Source: Mesostigma viride (lineage: Eukaryota > Streptophyta > Mesostigmatophyceae > Mesostigmatales > Mesostigmataceae). From it: DNA of 64,000 bases. The notes under the pieces were generated by a model. That model was not told where the DNA came from and made no database searches. It worked only from the letters and a program-made list of their open reading frames with translations. The translations under genes were made by a program, and so were the position numbers. The DNA is taken from NCBI GenBank assembly GCA_009746045.1, contig RPFO01001941.1:1-64000 (forward strand). Direction: 5' to 3'. The number at the start of each line of letters is the position of its first letter. Within the stretch, counting starts at the first letter, position 1. Below are positions 8,169-17,794 of the stretch, in pieces.

Positions 8169-9035
8169 AGTTCGCTAGAGATGTGACTTCTTCCACCTCC
8201 TTCTCCTTTTTCTCGACGACCGGGGCAGGCAGAGCCCGCGGGGTTTGTCGATAAACGGGAACGGCTCCTCCTGTTTCGGTCCGATGTCGAGGTCGACCTC
8301 CACTCCCGCCCGTCGAGTCCTCTTGCCGCTCCCCCGCGACGAAGCCGTCGACCGATCCGAGTCCGACCCGGACCCCGAGCCGGCGAACGCGCCCGTCTTG
8401 TCCAGGTACTCGAGCCCGCCCTTGGCGTCGATCTCGACCCAGTCGTTGCGGAACTTTTGCATGACCGGGAAGTAGCGCCGAAACCAGCCTCGATCCCGTT
8501 TCATCTCCAAGATGTCGAGCACCTGCTCGCTCCACGTCGTCGGCGGCGAGTACTGCACGAAATGGGCCACCTCCAGGTTCAGGATCTCCAATAGCACCTG
8601 CACTTGGGGGACGTAGTACTTCGGACACTCGTGCGTGATCTTGCGGCGGAGGGGACACTTGATCTCGATCAGGATGCCGTCCGTGGTCACTCGGTCCGGG
8701 CTCCCTCCCAGCCAGGGATGCAGCGGATGCGCGATCAGGCCGAACTCGAGACACGTTTTCCCCGTCACCTTTTCGTACTCGCGCGCGGCGACGTCCTCGT
8801 TGTCGTTGCCCCATTTCGTGGCGGCGTTGCCCGCGAAGGCGTAGCGCGAGTCCCCGAGTTTCTTGCGCAACAGTTTCTCGCGACTCTGGTACGGATTGCA
8901 ACCGATGGCGGCCGCCAGGTCGGACGCGGTCAGCATCTTGTCGCGGATGGCGAACCATTCCGGACTGCGCTGGGGCGGCGTCCGGATCTTGAGCAGTTCC
9001 AGGACCGCCGGGTGGACGTAGGTGTTTTTCTCCAT
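8152..9035 (-). CDS. YqaJ-type viral recombinase/exonuclease
   Basis: About 293 residues starting at ATG 9035. Key motifs of the YqaJ/lambda-exonuclease PD-(D/E)XK fold are visible: SPEWFAIRDKMLTASDLAAA, then KWGNDNEDVAAREYE, then GGSPDRVT and ILIEIKCPLRRK (the E-x-K of the active site), then YYVPQVQVLLEIL. It digests double-stranded DNA ends 5' to 3' and works in single-strand annealing recombination. A Ser/Gly-rich linker and a basic C-terminus follow. Near 8225 the neighbouring frame gives a more natural end (EEVTSLANFTFWN, stop 8152) than the stop at 8175, so one frame change is likely. The next upstream minus-strand gene is a resolvase. Confidence 0.9.
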
Positions 9036-9090
9036 CGAGAAAAGTGCTCGTTACCCGTCGGCAAAAAAGAGGACGGTCGCCAAACGCGCG

Positions 9091-9685
9091 TCACAGGGTG
9101 ACCTCCCTCGTCGCCGGTCGCTCCTCGACCAGTTTCGACAGGCCCTGCAGGAAGGCGTCGGCGGCGTCGTCCTTCTTGTGGAGGGAGTGGAAGTACTTGA
9201 CGTGAACGGGGTACTGCTCCAGGATCTTGGCGGTGTGCTCGATGGCGACCTTCTTGTTGTACCGGTACCGGTTCCTTATATTGCATTCGACCGGGGGGCC
9301 CGTGTAGACGTGCAGTTTCCGTGACGGCGATACGAACTCCACTTTCATCTTGGGGAACTCGTCCGTGTCGGTTGGACGGTAGAGCAGATGCGTCTCGAAG
9401 AAGGACTGGATGACGTGGCTGATCACTTTCATCTTGACGTTGGTCTTGGTCTGCCGCTCGATGAGGACCTTATCCGCGACGCAGAACGACCCGATGCGAC
9501 GGAACAGTTCGGCGGGCAGTTTCTTGCACGCCTCTTCGAGAGACGCCGCGTCGAGATCGATGACTTCCCAGTTCAGGATCTCGAAGCGGGCGTTTCCGGC
9601 GTACTCGTTGGGCGCCCTTCGCAGTGTTGCAGGTGCAGTAGGCTAGGTTGGTGATGCCGACGTCGAAACTCAGGTAGATCGTCAT
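9091..9685 (-). CDS. A22-type (RuvC-fold) Holliday junction resolvase, split by a frame change
   Basis: About 198 residues from ATG 9685. The first acidic motif is YLSFDVGITNLAY. After a frame switch near 9615-9625 come NWEVIDLD, VLIERQTKTN with the second catalytic Glu, and KKDDAADAFLQGL with the terminal Asp pair. This is the RuvC/RNase H fold order seen in poxvirus A22 and other NCLDV resolvases. It should cut four-way junctions during concatemer resolution or recombination. It is followed on the same strand by the YqaJ gene and is divergent from the gene at 9722. Confidence 0.85.
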
Positions 9686-9721
9686 ATCGGACGTTATTTT
9701 CCGATACTACGATATATAAGA
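9686..9721. promoter_or_regulatory. Short AT-rich divergent promoter region
   Basis: Only 36 bases separate the start codons of the resolvase (minus) and the gene at 9722 (plus). They contain GTTATTTT and TACGATATATAAG, strongly AT-rich against GC-rich neighbours. A TATA-like element within about 10 bases of the ATG recurs before other genes in the window. The promoter role is inferred from position and composition. Confidence 0.45.
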
Positions 9722-10237
9722 ATGATCCCGGTGAACGTGCCTCCCAACGCATTTTCGTACGCGGACTTTGTGGGCGGGTCGTCGGTCGCGGTGGGCCGGA
9801 CGACGGACAAACAAGTTGCGGACGGGGCGTTCCCGGTGTACCGCACGTTCCTGTCGGCCCCGAACCTGGAGGAGGTCCGGAACCGCCTGCGATACTCGCT
9901 CAAGATATCGGTCCCCATCGAGACGCTCGTGCAGAAGGCGCGCATGGTGTACGAATCCCGACGCGACATCCGCTTGCTCGAGCGGCGGTCGGTGACGCGC
10001 GGCAGCTGCGACGACCGGTGGGATCTGCTCGACGAGCTGAACCGCGATCTGATGGCGAAGATGAGCCGCGAGCGGGAACTCTATTGCAACTCGGACCTGT
10101 TCCGCCGACTCGCGAGCGTCGCGCTGGGCGAGGCCAATTTGAGCAGCTTCGTCAACCCGCTGCAGGAGTACACGGTCGAGTCCCTCCGCAACAACAAGAA
10201 CAACCCCATCATCATCGACAACATCATGGACCCCTGA
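9722..10237 (+). CDS. Unknown protein
   Basis: A 171-residue intact frame starting at ATG 9722, 3 bases after a TATATAAG element. It is mainly helical by eye, with charged segments (KARMVYESRRDIRLLERR, ELNRDLMAKMSRERELYC) and an Asn-rich end (NNKNNPIIIDNIMDP). There is no membrane segment or known motif. It overlaps the convergent gene at 10224 by 14 bases. Confidence 0.65.
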   Translation: MIPVNVPPNAFSYADFVGGSSVAVGRTTDKQVADGAFPVYRTFLSAPNLEEVRNRLRYSLKISVPIETLVQKARMVYESRRDIRLLERRSVTRGSCDDRWDLLDELNRDLMAKMSRERELYCNSDLFRRLASVALGEANLSSFVNPLQEYTVESLRNNKNNPIIIDNIMDP

Positions 10238-11033
10238 GTCGCGCGTGCATCGCGCACATCCGAAATGATCGCGCGGGGTTTTTACACCGACGTCCGGCGA
10301 GGACCCACACGGAACAACGACGCTTTCCGATTCGACGCTGATCCGCGCGATGTTTCCGCTCGCACGCTTTAAGAATTTTGGAGGGCGTCGACCGCATCAC
10401 GACCGACCTACCGTCTGATTGGTCCACGACCTCCATGCCCAACCGTTTGTACATGTCCACGAGTTTCATATTGAGCATGACTTCGGAAGCCATCATCCTC
10501 GGATCAGGGTTTCTCCCTGCCTTGACTCTAAATTCATAGCTTTCGAGCGTACGCGGAAACTTTTCGAGGTATTTTAAAGCCTTATCTTTGTCGTTTTCCA
10601 ATATAGGTTGGCCCGGGCGCCAACCTCGAGCCAATAGTGTCATTGTCCCATCAGGATCCACCCAGCCGTGACTAAGATTGAGCTCGGTGGCGAGGACAAA
10701 CATGGCCTTCCCGAGTCCCGCCGTCCCTTCGCGTTCTTCCTTCGTGGCCACTTTCCCGTGTCGGGAATTCTCAGAGGCGTACACGATAAAATCTTTCACC
10801 ACCAGCCCGTCTTCACCTCCTCGAGGTTCGACATGTATGTATCCCAGTTCGTGCACAGCTTCCCGCAACGGGGTCCGGGGGTAATTTTCCGGAAATTGGA
10901 GGATGACATCCACTCCGCCCGACCTTCCTTCCGTCGACTGGAACTCAAGGGGGTACTCTTTCCCGCCGATCCGAATTACCCGTCCCGTCGGATGCGTCAG
11001 ATCCTCGATAGGGTCGCGTTTTCTCTTCGACAT
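10224..11033 (-). CDS. GNAT-like protein with C-terminal Cys/His zinc-tag
   Basis: A 269-residue frame from ATG 11033. The middle has GTAGLGKAMFVLATELNLSH, like the Q/RxxGxG/A acetyl-CoA loop and following helix of GNAT acetyltransferases, and later KLVDMYKRLGMEVVDQ, like the usual Y-x4-GF motif. The last ~25 residues carry C-x9-C-x9-C-x2-H (RRCSVW... to CAMH), the same tag found at the N-terminus of the proteins at 385, 11091 and 36818. Substrate unknown. The gene is AT-richer than its neighbours. The GNAT call is moderate; the tag is directly visible. Confidence 0.55.
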   Translation of the reverse strand: MSKRKRDPIEDLTHPTGRVIRIGGKEYPLEFQSTEGRSGGVDVILQFPENYPRTPLREAVHELGYIHVEPRGGEDGLVVKDFIVYASENSRHGKVATKEEREGTAGLGKAMFVLATELNLSHGWVDPDGTMTLLARGWRPGQPILENDKDKALKYLEKFPRTLESYEFRVKAGRNPDPRMMASEVMLNMKLVDMYKRLGMEVVDQSDGRSVVMRSTPSKILKACERKHRADQRRIGKRRCSVWVLAGRRCKNPARSFRMCAMHARLRGP

Positions 11034-11090
11034 CTTATTTATACAAGTCCATAAAAAAATTGAATCAATTATCGCTCCCCTTTGTAAACA

Positions 11091-12866
11091 ATGTCACGAT
11101 GCACCAGGAAGACGTTACAGGGGAGACAATGCCTCCACGCCGCGGTCGGAAGGGGCAAGACTTGCGCCACGCACCTGGCCTGTTCCGCAAGACGGAGGGG
11201 CGTGCACGTGGCGAGACAGGGGGGAGGGGGCGCGTGGAATGGACCGCCTCTCCCGCCCGGCGTGTGGGACTCCCTGCCCACGGACGTCGTCCGGGATATC
11301 GCGAAAAGGTCGGGTCAGTTCCTGATCGACCCGCGCGCGATGAAGGCCGGACTCAGCGGGCTCCGGAAGATCAAAGAGGAACAGGCCAAGCCGTCGATCG
11401 AGGAACGCCGTAAGTTACCCCGGTATAACGGGACCGTAGAACAAGACAAGCGGTACTCGGAACTTGGTGCTCAACTTAAGAAGATCAGTCCGTACTGGGA
11501 TATGCTGGGTGACAAGCAGAAACTGCTAGGCAAAAACCGGATGCTGCAGGACAAGATTGACTGGCGGCTTTTCTTGGAGAGGAAGAGGGATCCCGGCGAC
11601 AAGAAAACGTGGTTCAACCCGAAGACGCAGCGGTTCGAAGAGCCCGACCCGCGAGTCGAGTTCTTCGAACGCCGCACCGCCGGACTCGACGCGTCCGAGT
11701 TTCCCACCAAGGAACAATTCGAGAAGGAATTCGCGCAGTACTTGGAGGAATTGAAAAAGGGAGACCGCGACCTCTTGGACGAACCCCGCCGTCGTGGCGC
11801 GCACTTCGACCGCCGGCCGTCGACGGACATCCGCACGCGAGTGGACAAGACTCTACCGACCCTAGACGATCTGGAAATACCGATGAAGAACGTCGTGAAG
11901 GAACTCGAGCTGCGTCTGGGCAAGAAACGCAACCAGCTCCTCAAGGACGGGAAGCTGGACCTCACCGACGCGGACCTCGACACGTTCGCGCGCGTACTAA
12001 ACAAGCACGTGTTCGGAGGCGCCATGCCGGACGACGTCGTGTTCGAATTCCCCTCCCAGGACATCGTCAAAACACTGGACAGCAGATTCCTGGGAGTGAC
12101 ACTCGACTCGGGAAAGTATATAGGACTGAACCATGGTACTTTCGAAAAAGACTTTAATAAGGCTCTGAACAATCCGAAAATATCATATCGCATTGACAGC
12201 ATGAAGCCAGAGTCCCAGATGGAAGCGATCGCGCGAGTCGTAGGACACGAAATGGTGCATTCCGCGATGGATCATTTTGCCAAGGATAAGCGCGGCGATC
12301 GCGTCAAGGAGATCAAATACGATTACCACGGTCCCGTATTCGAGAAGCTCAACCGTCTATGGCTGGGGACCAATAACAACGACACCTCTGAGGTTTATGC
12401 CGACATGACTCGCGAGCAATTGGAGGAGAAACGAATGAAAGATCGACGACACAAAATGCAATGGAATCCCTCGTACAAGGGAACGATGAACACGAAAGAG
12501 TATTTGGATCATGTCGAGCGGGAAGACAAGGAATACTACGCGGGGCTGCCGCTCAAAGAGGCGCGTGATAGGCACAAGGCGCGGAAGGAAGAGCGCGAGA
12601 AGAATCGTCCGGCGGAGACGTACGAAGAGCGGTACGGCGACGAGTGGTGGTACGGCATGGCCAAGGACAGGTTCGACAATATGGAGTACAAGGGGACGGA
12701 CGGATACCACGACGCCGTGGACAAGTCGGACGACGAAGCGGAGGAATGGCACGACGCGCCCGCCGGTCAGCGAAGGGTCCGTCGGGCGCGTTCCATGGGG
12801 CTTCAAAAAAAACGCCGCCCCGTACGAGAACCATCCCGATGGCATCGAACAACGGTAAGTTCATGA
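11091..12866 (+). CDS. SprT-like zinc metallopeptidase with N-terminal Cys/His tag
   Basis: 591 residues from ATG 11091. Residues 1-28 have the C-x9-C-x10-C-x2-H tag, then RRR, VARQGGGG and a Pro/Trp-containing linker. The region around residue 380 has VVGHEMVHSAMDHF, an HExxH zinc site, followed by YDYHGPVFEKLNRLW, the third ligand region typical of SprT-like domains, which are often DNA-protein crosslink proteases. Two further SprT-like proteins lie at 21969 and 38152, and the latter shares this layout. The C-terminal ~130 residues are highly charged. The end may be altered by a run of eight A near 12805. The role is inferred from the motif. Confidence 0.7.
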   Translation: MSRCTRKTLQGRQCLHAAVGRGKTCATHLACSARRRGVHVARQGGGGAWNGPPLPPGVWDSLPTDVVRDIAKRSGQFLIDPRAMKAGLSGLRKIKEEQAKPSIEERRKLPRYNGTVEQDKRYSELGAQLKKISPYWDMLGDKQKLLGKNRMLQDKIDWRLFLERKRDPGDKKTWFNPKTQRFEEPDPRVEFFERRTAGLDASEFPTKEQFEKEFAQYLEELKKGDRDLLDEPRRRGAHFDRRPSTDIRTRVDKTLPTLDDLEIPMKNVVKELELRLGKKRNQLLKDGKLDLTDADLDTFARVLNKHVFGGAMPDDVVFEFPSQDIVKTLDSRFLGVTLDSGKYIGLNHGTFEKDFNKALNNPKISYRIDSMKPESQMEAIARVVGHEMVHSAMDHFAKDKRGDRVKEIKYDYHGPVFEKLNRLWLGTNNNDTSEVYADMTREQLEEKRMKDRRHKMQWNPSYKGTMNTKEYLDHVEREDKEYYAGLPLKEARDRHKARKEEREKNRPAETYEERYGDEWWYGMAKDRFDNMEYKGTDGYHDAVDKSDDEAEEWHDAPAGQRRVRRARSMGLQKKRRPVREPSRWHRTTVSS

Positions 12867-13616
12867 ACGTCTCGGTCGGCGCTCCCATCATCCTCTCCGA
12901 GGAGGAACACGCGCGGTTCCAGGCGACCGGCGTGATGCCCGATCGCGGCGAGGAGTCCGCGCCGCCCCCGCCCGTCGCGGCGGAAGAGCCCGTCCCTCGT
13001 CCGAAGAATCCAAGCGTCTGGTCATCGAACCCGACCTGACTCTGCCCGTCTCCTCCGCCCCGTCCAAGTCGGCCGCCACCGCCGCCGCCACGGCCGAGGA
13101 GCTCGAGGAGGGCGAGATCCCGCCGGTCCCCAGGCGGAAGGTCGAGGCGAAGGAGGACCCCGAGTCCATCCACGTCAAGGGACAAAAGTTCGCGGTCGTC
13201 AGTGTGGTCGTGCCCCCGCGCTCGGACCACTTGGCGCTCAAACTCCGCGGGTCGTTCGACGACATGGCCGAGGCCGAGAAACACGCCGAGGAGATCATGA
13301 AGGCGGACCCCGACTTCGACATCTTCGTCGTGTCCATGTACAATTGGATCGTCCTCCCGCTGCCGGACGACATCCGTGCCGGCGTCAAGCACCGATACAC
13401 CGACGAGCGGCTCGACAGGATCATGGGGAAGTACCACGAGGACCGGCTCAAGTCGAAGGAGTTTAACCAGGACCGCATCCGGGCCAGCAAAGAGCCGGCG
13501 CCAAGGGCGAGGCAGGGCCCGTGCAGGAAGGCGCCGTACCGACCGAGATCGTGCTCGAGGGCGGGCAGCCGACGTTCGAGGTGGTCGAACACCTCCCGGA
13601 CGCCGCGGCCGCGTAA
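12839..13616 (+). CDS. Conserved NCLDV-type protein (DUF5832-like), split by frame changes
   Basis: Three frames in order: an N-terminal ~60 residues from ATG 12839, a middle part with HVKGQKFAVVSVVVPPR, LKLRGSFDDMAEAEKHAEEI and DFDIFVVSMYNWIVLPLP, and a C-terminal part ending at the TAA at 13614. The central motif order is one I associate with the NCLDV family DUF5832 (function unknown). Frame changes lie near 13010 and 13490-13505. Total about 258 residues. The ATG overlaps the end of the SprT-like gene. The family name is from memory. Confidence 0.65.
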
Positions 13617-13642
13617 TTTTTTCGTCTCCTATTTCGTATAGC

Positions 13643-14251
13643 ATGGATTCGCTCGTGGGATCTGTACAGACGATCGGCAAGGTCGCGATGATCGGGTCGT
13701 CGGTCCTCGGGATCGTGGTCGGCACCGCGCTCCTGGCGGGGGGCACGGTGCTCTTCCTCCGGAGGAAGAAGTACGTCCAGGGCACCGCGCGCGTCACGCT
13801 CGTCCACAAGGCCGACGCGGCGGACAAGTCCGAGAACCCGAAGCTGAAGTGCGAGGAGGTCGTGAAGACGGTCACGAGCAACAACAGCCGCACGAAGGGC
13901 ACGTGGACCGGGGGGCAGTCCACGACCACCACGACGTCCTCCACGAGTACGATCAAGACGTGGAGGTGTCTCGTCGACGTCGTGTTCACGCACGAAGGGA
14001 AGGAGCACGGCGCCAAGATGTTCGTCGAGGGCGAGAAGCAGGCGAAGGCGGGAGACGAGGTGAAGGTCGAATGGGAGCCCGCGGATCCCGTCGGGACCCT
14101 CCGTCAATGCTGCGTGGGTCCCTTCGCGAAGTACCTCAGCCTCGGCATGGCCGGCGTGGGGCTCGTGTTTTTGATAGGTAGCGTCGTGATGATCTTGTTG
14201 AGGAATAACAAGGCCGCGCAGACGTTCGGCGGCGTGCAGGCCTTATTCTAA
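13643..14251 (+). CDS. Two-helix membrane protein, DUF3592-like
   Basis: 202 residues. Membrane segments lie at ~11-38 (IGKVAMIGSSVLGIVVGTALL) and ~160-188 (LGMAGVGLVFLIGSVVMILL). Between them is a beta-rich domain with a Thr/Ser-rich loop and VKVEWEPADP. This layout, a helix then a soluble beta domain then a helix, resembles DUF3592 membrane proteins. The start follows the sequence TAATTTTTTCGTC...GTATAGC, matching the promoter pattern seen elsewhere. Function unknown. Confidence 0.65.
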   Translation: MDSLVGSVQTIGKVAMIGSSVLGIVVGTALLAGGTVLFLRRKKYVQGTARVTLVHKADAADKSENPKLKCEEVVKTVTSNNSRTKGTWTGGQSTTTTTSSTSTIKTWRCLVDVVFTHEGKEHGAKMFVEGEKQAKAGDEVKVEWEPADPVGTLRQCCVGPFAKYLSLGMAGVGLVFLIGSVVMILLRNNKAAQTFGGVQALF

Positions 14252-14748
14252 ACCACCTCTCGACCGCCGGACGTGGCGACGCACGCACACGCGTCTTCGC
14301 CCGTAGGGAGAAGTCCGTACGGTAAATTACACACCCGACAACGGGCGGGACGTATTGCATTATAATCTAATCGACCGCACAACGCGTTTGTCCACATGTT
14401 CTTTGGAAACTTGAGCAAGCTCGCGATGTCGTCCGACGTGAACGGGATCGTCTTGGTCGCGTGCTCGTCGTCGTCGAACGTCTTCAGTAGCAGCACGTCC
14501 TTTTCCACGTCCTCGGCCAGCATGAGCGAGGCCGTGTAGTTGAAGTCGGTGCGCGAGTCGCCCGAAAAGTACACGCCCACCGACCGGCCGCGGTACGGCA
14601 GATCACCTGGCGGACTCAGGATGTCGTACAACACGGGATCTTGCAACACTTCGCGAATCCGCGCGAACGAGTATTCGACCGGGACGCTCACGATCAAGAG
14701 GCCCGGTCCGCCGCGCGGCAACAACACGGCGTTCGACGTATCCGCCAT
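14248..14748 (-). CDS. Unknown protein with C-terminal Cys motif
   Basis: 166 residues from ATG 14748. The N-terminal part reads as a compact alpha/beta domain (LLIVSVPVEYSFARIREVL). Near the end there are CRVC and CAC separated by ~14 residues, a possible zinc site. The gene is divergent from the one at 14783 with only 34 bases between, and overlaps the stop of the convergent gene at 13643 by four bases. Not recognised. Confidence 0.6.
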   Translation of the reverse strand: MADTSNAVLLPRGGPGLLIVSVPVEYSFARIREVLQDPVLYDILSPPGDLPYRGRSVGVYFSGDSRTDFNYTASLMLAEDVEKDVLLLKTFDDDEHATKTIPFTSDDIASLLKFPKNMWTNALCGRLDYNAIRPARCRVCNLPYGLLPTGEDACACVATSGGREVV

Positions 14749-14782
14749 CACTTTTCCGCGCGTATAGTATCGACATAAATAG
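14749..14782. promoter_or_regulatory. Short AT-rich divergent promoter region
   Basis: The 34 bases between two divergent start codons include GCGTATAGTATCGACATAAA, AT-rich with TATA-like elements readable on both strands. Compare 9686-9721. Function inferred. Confidence 0.4.
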
Positions 14783-15181
14783 ATGGAGAGATTTACCGCG
14801 TCGTCCGCGTACGATCTCGTGAAAGCGTCGCAAGCGGGGAAGCGGATGGTCGAGCACAAGATATCGAAGGCGCTAGAGACGTGCATCCGTTCCGCGTCGT
14901 CGCAGGGCCAGACGTCCCTCCTCTACACCGTGCCCACCTATCAGTTCGGCCTCCCCATCTATGATGTCGATCATGTGGTGAGAAAAGTGGGAAAGAATCT
15001 CGTGCGCAAAGGGTTTCGCGTGAAATTGGTTGGTCAAAATCATTTATACATCGAGTGGGGTCCCACCAAACAAAAGAAGAAACCTACTTCTACCACTACG
15101 GGCCCCATCGCCGCTCCGACCCAGGCGGCCATCGACGCGACTCGGCGCGTCCGGTTCCAGCTAGCCAAGGGCGGACGGTGA
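14783..15181 (+). CDS. Conserved NCLDV-type protein (DUF5759-like)
   Basis: 132 residues. The core reads IYDVDHVVRKVGKNLVRKGFRVKLV then LYIEWG, preceded by a helix and YTVPTYQFGLP. The order (V/I)P-x5-G-x-P-x-YD, a helix, then K-x-GF-x-V and L-x-I-x-W is familiar to me from small conserved proteins of several NCLDV families (possibly DUF5759). The tail is Lys/Thr/Ala-rich. Function unknown. It overlaps the convergent gene end by 21 bases. Confidence 0.6.
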   Translation: MERFTASSAYDLVKASQAGKRMVEHKISKALETCIRSASSQGQTSLLYTVPTYQFGLPIYDVDHVVRKVGKNLVRKGFRVKLVGQNHLYIEWGPTKQKKKPTSTTTGPIAAPTQAAIDATRRVRFQLAKGGR

Positions 15182-15454
15182 GGACCGCACGGCGATCTCG
15201 ATCATCCAAAGGAGGAGGAATCCCAGGAGAACGGAATTGGCCACCTCGAGCATCCCTTCCGGCGTCTGTCTCGGAACGCCTACCCTACAAAAGGCCTGGT
15301 TCGCGTACTCGCACGCCCCTCGCGTGGCCCCCGCCGGCTCCCACGCGTTCACGCCGCCCCACTCGCCGACGGGAGGGGGGTACACGGGCGCCTTGGGGGC
15401 GTACGCCAGTCGGGGGCGTGACCAATGAGGATGCGCGACCAACACGGACGTCAT
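15161..15454 (-). CDS. Small protein with C-terminal membrane helix
   Basis: 97 residues from ATG 15454. The first half is Pro-rich (PRLAYAPKAPVYPPPVGEWG), then comes a Cys-containing segment (ACEYANQAFCRVG). A membrane helix spans residues ~70-88 (VANSVLLGFLLLWMIEIAV). It could be a tail-anchored virion membrane protein. No family recognised. Confidence 0.6.
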   Translation of the reverse strand: MTSVLVAHPHWSRPRLAYAPKAPVYPPPVGEWGGVNAWEPAGATRGACEYANQAFCRVGVPRQTPEGMLEVANSVLLGFLLLWMIEIAVRSSPSALG

Positions 15455-15483
15455 AGGTATACTAGCAGACAAACACGAAAAAA

Positions 15484-17686
15484 TCAGACGTCGGCGGGAG
15501 GCTCGGACGCGTTGTCGTTCTCGAAGTCCACGCCGTACAGGTAGAACGCCTTCTTCTTCTGGACGCGGCCGTTCGCCGGGTCCTGGTCCACCGGGTACAC
15601 CTTCCACACCTTCTCGAACACGAGTTTGAGCTTGAAATCCTTGAACACGTGGTTGTAGAAATCCTCCTCGAAGACGATCCGCGAGCGCGGGTCGCGCTGG
15701 CGGTTCCAGTCGAGGAACCGCTTCTGGAACTCCTCCCAGGGGCAGTAGTTGTGTTCGACGTCCACCTCCACCCACGACACGTGGTTGAGGAACGTGTACA
15801 GCGGGTTGGACGCCTCCTGCGCCCGGCGCTGGCAATCCGCGAACCACTCCGGAAGGTGCTCGATCAGCTGGTCCGTCCCCACCTTCCGCACGAGCGCCTG
15901 GTACGCGCGGTTCCCCTTGACGATCACCCTTGCGATGTTCGACGAGATCTTGTCGTCCAGATTCACGTCCGCCTTCCCGCGGGGCTTGTTGTCGAACGGG
16001 AACAGGATGACTCGACGCGCCACCTGGCCCGCGTTGTCCCCCGACGCGAACATGCGGTTGCCCGCGCGATGAAGGGCGCGGTCCACGGCTTGACGGCCGC
16101 GTCCTTGTGCTTGCCGGCAGGTTCATGCACTCCCCGCTCACGAGCGACAGCCAGTCCGACTGCGCCAGGTTGAACTTGTCATTCAGCTCGTAACTGTACA
16201 CGACCAGCTTGTCCTTGAGCTGCGACAGGCCGAACATCGGCTCGATCGTGTTCGACAGCACGCCCGCCTCGCGACCGTAGATGAAGTCCATGATGCGGAC
16301 GAGCGTCGACTTGCCGGACCCGGCGATCCCCTTGAGGAAGACCATGCACTCAAACTTGTCCGACTCGCGGAGGTAGTACAGCATGCGGCCCACCGCCAGC
16401 GCCCAGAACGGCCGCTGCACGTTGTCCGGGTAGTCCTGGTCGTCCAGGATCTTCTTCACGGCGTCCGTCTCGATGTCCATCCACTCCCCTCGTCGAAGTC
16501 GCCCTTGAACCGCCCGGGCTCGAACAGCGACTCGTCCATGTCGATGTTCTCGAAGTACCGCACCGCGCCCACGTCGTCCGGCAGGTCCGTCGCAGGGTAC
16601 GGGAACCACTGGTCCGTGTCGCACTTGTAGATCCCGTTCCGGAACGCGAACACGTGGCGGTCGCGGGGACGGATCTGGAACGCGAAACTGTTGCGTTTGG
16701 ACCCGTCCGCGATCCACTCCGTGATCCGCTTGCGCGCGCCGTCTTTGGACCCGAGTCCCCACGCCGATGTGCGCGGGAAATCGCACTCCTCCGACACCCA
16801 CTCGGACAGCGTGCACCACTTGGTCCAGTAGTGCGTGTCGTGCCCCTCGGGCGTGCGCTGGCACTTGTACACGCTGTCGTCGTCGCCCTCGCCTCTCCGC
16901 AGCTTCTGGACGACCCATCGCGTGGTCAGCAGGATGATCAGCGATTGAAAGTTGTCCAATTTCGTGGGCAGCGCCAGCGCCTTCGCGATGAGTTCGGGGA
17001 GCGAGCCCAGCTCCTTGGCCGACATCCGGCTCTTCATCGCGCACGACGCCGTCTCCACGGTCGTGTACAGCCGCCAGATGCACGTCTGGATCGCCGGCTT
17101 GAGTTCCACCATCCCCCGGTCCTCCGCCTGTCCGCAGATCGCCAGCACGCGGGACAGCGCGCGGACGTACCGCGTGTCCACGTTCGCGTACAGGTCCACG
17201 GCGCCCGGGGCGTCGATGCGAGACAGACACGCGGCCAGGAGAGAGATCGGGTCCGCGTGCGCCTCGCGAGACGCCAGGTGGAAGACGTCGGCCATGATGT
17301 CGCCCATGGAGGCGTTCGCACGGCCGCCTCCGCCAACGCCGCGATGTCCATGATGCGGTCGTTGCTCGCCGACTTCAGCTGCGACACGAACCCGAGGACG
17401 TCAGGGTTGCCCCCGATCTCCTTGCGGAATTCGATGCGGTCGTCCTCGGGGATGGGCGTCGGTCCCGCCGCGTCCTCCCCGGTCATCTGACTCGCCGGAG
17501 CCGGACAAACGTCTTCGTCGGCCTCGCCCTCCTCCCCCCTCGCTCCTCCGCATCCTCCTGCTCCTCGTCGCTGCTGCAGGCCCCCGCCTCGTCGTCGACC
17601 AACCGGCTCCTCTTCGCGGGGCGTTCCGCCATGATGAACGCCCCTCCCACAGTGGCCTCGGACCGCGAGCGAGCCTTTTTGGTCAT
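15484..17686 (-). CDS. D5-like SF3 helicase, split by several frame changes
   Basis: Five frame pieces in order add up to about 730 residues. The start is ATG 17686 (or 17632), with an acidic low-complexity N-terminus. The large middle part includes RNGIYKCDTDQWFPY, typical of the D5 N-terminal domain. The helicase core has FLKGIAGSGKSTLVRIMDF (Walker A) and VVYSYELND (Walker B), followed by a piece with NRMFASGDNAGQVARRVILF, the SF3 motif C and arginine-finger area. It should unwind DNA at viral replication forks. No archaeo-eukaryotic primase domain is seen in the N-terminal part; a separate PrimPol gene lies at 2567-3992. Frame changes fall near 17525-17540, 17320, 16490 and 16100. Confidence 0.85.
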
Positions 17687-17794
17687 GACGGGTATGATAT
17701 AGACCCACAAAAATCTGAGAATGAAAACGAGCCGTCGGATCGCGACGACACGACATGATTCGATTATTATCGTGGATATGACTGTACAACCGAC

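Noticed and set aside
12553-14016. 487-residue minus-strand frame
   Set aside because: Antisense to the DUF5832-like and DUF3592-like genes; no motif and skewed composition.
15161-17230. 689-residue single frame as one protein
   Set aside because: Only its central ~130 residues are D5 helicase. The rest is out-of-frame D5 sequence and, at the end, a separate small membrane gene (15161-15454).
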